A stretch of DNA of 64,000 nucleotides, taken from positions 1 through 64,000 of the forward strand of contig PKEA01000098.1 of assembly GCA_002862805.1 (NCBI GenBank), given 5' to 3'. Positions 63,037 through 64,000 of this stretch are shown one piece after another; within the stretch, counting starts at the first letter, position 1; every line of letters begins with the position of its first letter. The translations under genes were made by a program, and so were the position numbers. The DNA is from Flavobacteriaceae bacterium (GTDB lineage Bacteria; Bacteroidota; Bacteroidia; Flavobacteriales; Flavobacteriaceae). The notes beneath the pieces were generated by a model. That model did not search any database and was not told the DNA's origin. It worked only from the letters and a program-made list of their open reading frames with translations.

Positions 63037-63059
63037 TATTAATTATCAATTATATTAAT

Positions 63060-63341
63060 ATGATTTTAGAAATAGTATCACCAGAAGCTACATTATTTAA
63101 AGGAGAAGTTACTTCGGTAGCGGTTCCTGGAGTAAACGGTGAATTCCAAATGTTAAATAATCACGCATCTATTGTGTCGTTATTGATTAAAGGGAATGTT
63201 AAAATAAACGCTCAGAATATTAAAATTCAAAAAGAATTTGTTTCTAAATTCACTAAAATTAACGAGCAAACATTTTGGTTGCCTATTAATTCAGGTACTA
63301 TTGAAATGAATGAGAATAAAGTAATTGTTTTAGCTGACTAA
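63060..63341 (+). CDS. atpC: F0F1 ATP synthase subunit epsilon, short form
   Basis: From ATG 63060 the protein has 93 residues: MILEIVSPEATLFKGEV, the VAVPGVNGEFQMLNNHASIVSLL segment and a terminal strand. Only the beta-sandwich domain that binds gamma and the c-ring is present; the two C-terminal helices (usually to about 135 residues) are missing. The short form is typical of Bacteroidetes and means that inhibition by the epsilon C-terminal arm is not possible. A longer in-frame start at 63012 would run through the repeat and is rejected. Confidence 0.93.
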   Translation: MILEIVSPEATLFKGEVTSVAVPGVNGEFQMLNNHASIVSLLIKGNVKINAQNIKIQKEFVSKFTKINEQTFWLPINSGTIEMNENKVIVLAD

Positions 63342-63361
63342 AATAATGCTTATTTAAATAT

Positions 63362-63393
63362 AAAAAAAGTCCTGCAACTGCAGGACTTTTTTT
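63362..63393 (+). terminator. Terminator after atpC
   Basis: AGTCCTGC pairs with GCAGGACT around AACT, with A-run before and T-run after; bidirectional in form. Its T-run leads into the next -7 box. Confidence 0.92.
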
Positions 63394-63400
63394 ATATTTG
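63393..63400 (+). promoter_or_regulatory. -7 box TATATTTG of the last gene
   Basis: A perfect TAnnTTTG begins at the end of the terminator T-run, 29 bp before the ATG at 63430. If this is the promoter, its -33 region overlaps the atpC terminator hairpin. Confidence 0.6.
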
Positions 63401-63429
63401 AACATTAACATATTGTAATAAAGAGTTTT

Positions 63430-64000
63430 ATGAAAAAAAGTTTACTAGTAATTGTGGTTTTTTTTATGTCGCTTCTTGGTTTTTCACAAAACCAATGGCA
63501 AAATAAAATGTCAGATAGAAATGAAAATTTTTATTCAATTGAAAGAGATTTTGAAATATATAAAAGTATAAATATTGGGGAATCAAAAGTAATCCCAAAA
63601 GGCTTAGGTATTAAGCAGTTTGAAAGATGGCGTTATTATTGGAAAAATCGTGTTGATGTTAATGGGAATTTTCCTGTTGATGGTAATACATTAAATGAGA
63701 TTGAGAACTATAAAAGCCGTCAATTGAATGCTAGATATGCTTCTGGAACAGGTAATTGGACTATTTTAGGGCCTACACCAGTCCCTTCAAATGGTACTGG
63801 GCAATTAAATGGTAGTGGAAGACTTAATTGTATAGCTTTTCATCCTACCGACCCTAATGTAATTTATGTTGGTGCTCCAGCCGGTGGTTTTTGGAAGTCT
63901 TCAGATAATGGAGTAACATGGACTGAATATTCAAATGGTTTAGTTCGTTTGGGAGTTTCAAGTATTGTTGTTAATCCGTCAAACCCTGATATTATTTATA
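63430..64000 (+). CDS. Secreted beta-propeller (sortilin/BNR-type) protein, 3' end outside window
   Basis: The open frame from ATG 63430 runs off the right edge; 190 residues are visible. It starts with a signal peptide (LLVIVVFFMSLLGFSQ). From about residue 110 it reads NWTILGPTPVPSNGTGQLNG, RLNCIAFHPTDPNVIYVGAP and GGFWKSSDNGVTWTEYSNGL, the blade pattern of VPS10/BNR propellers. In Flavobacteriaceae such proteins are large and usually end in a T9SS sorting domain, which would lie outside the window. Confidence 0.85.
   Translation, partial: MKKSLLVIVVFFMSLLGFSQNQWQNKMSDRNENFYSIERDFEIYKSINIGESKVIPKGLGIKQFERWRYYWKNRVDVNGNFPVDGNTLNEIENYKSRQLNARYASGTGNWTILGPTPVPSNGTGQLNGSGRLNCIAFHPTDPNVIYVGAPAGGFWKSSDNGVTWTEYSNGLVRLGVSSIVVNPSNPDIIY

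Overview
The window is AT-rich and closely packed. It looks like a chromosome segment from a Flavobacteriaceae bacterium, most likely Flavobacterium or a near relative. Supporting signs are the promoters of the TTG-N17-23-TAnnTTTG type (best cases at 1005-1033, 29989-30022, 43736-43764 and 61383-61414), type IX secretion sorting domains, GLPGLI, DUF4270, DUF4292 and DUF4286 proteins, an F-type ATP synthase encoded at two loci, an OlsF-type ornithine-lipid synthase and a Flavobacterium-type SDR threonine dehydrogenase. No rRNA, CRISPR array, transposase or integrase was seen.

Layout. 1-6800: bactofilin end, atpZ, a membrane protein, then atpB-E-F-H, a secreted-protein ORF, atpA and atpG. Several intergenic repeats lie in this operon. 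6836-14104: a lipoprotein, then an envelope operon (flippase, dut, sugar nucleotidyltransferase, TPR protein, DUF4292 lipoprotein, EnvC-like factor). A GIY-YIG gene flanked by inverted hairpins sits inside that operon. 14105-14371: two tandem small-RNA-like modules. 14372-21701: mfd, a T9SS cargo protein, a lipoprotein, threonine dehydrogenase and a SnoaL-like protein.

21736-26383: an accessory island bounded by a perfect 74-bp direct repeat of the 3' end of tRNA-Asn plus its terminator. It holds a truncated gene, a GHKL ATPase-PD-(D/E)XK nuclease fusion (candidate defence effector), a putative immunity lipoprotein and a 5'-truncated RHS toxin tip with a His/Cys caspase-like pattern. Two intact tRNA-Asn genes follow.

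26589-35646: rseP, a secreted M1 peptidase, serS, a TPR protein, DUF4286, rsmA and mgtE. A third copy of the small-RNA-like module follows, on the minus strand (about 35650-35715). 35837-49592: a dehydrogenase-VOC fusion, two membrane proteins, OlsF, a peptide/GLPGLI/outer-membrane-receptor cluster, xth, an OmpA-like lipoprotein, a VOC protein, an aldo/keto reductase and a secreted endonuclease I. 49699-56853 (minus): DUF4139 protein, lipoprotein, and a panC-panD-UPF0104-pseudo-esterase-radA operon. 56962-64000: glycogen-synthase-like protein, DUF4270 lipoprotein, glmS, atpD-atpC and the start of a secreted beta-propeller protein.

The most interesting material is the tRNA-Asn island, the three-copy small-RNA-like family, and the GIY-YIG gene with its inverted hairpins. 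Functions given for these are inferences from motifs and context.
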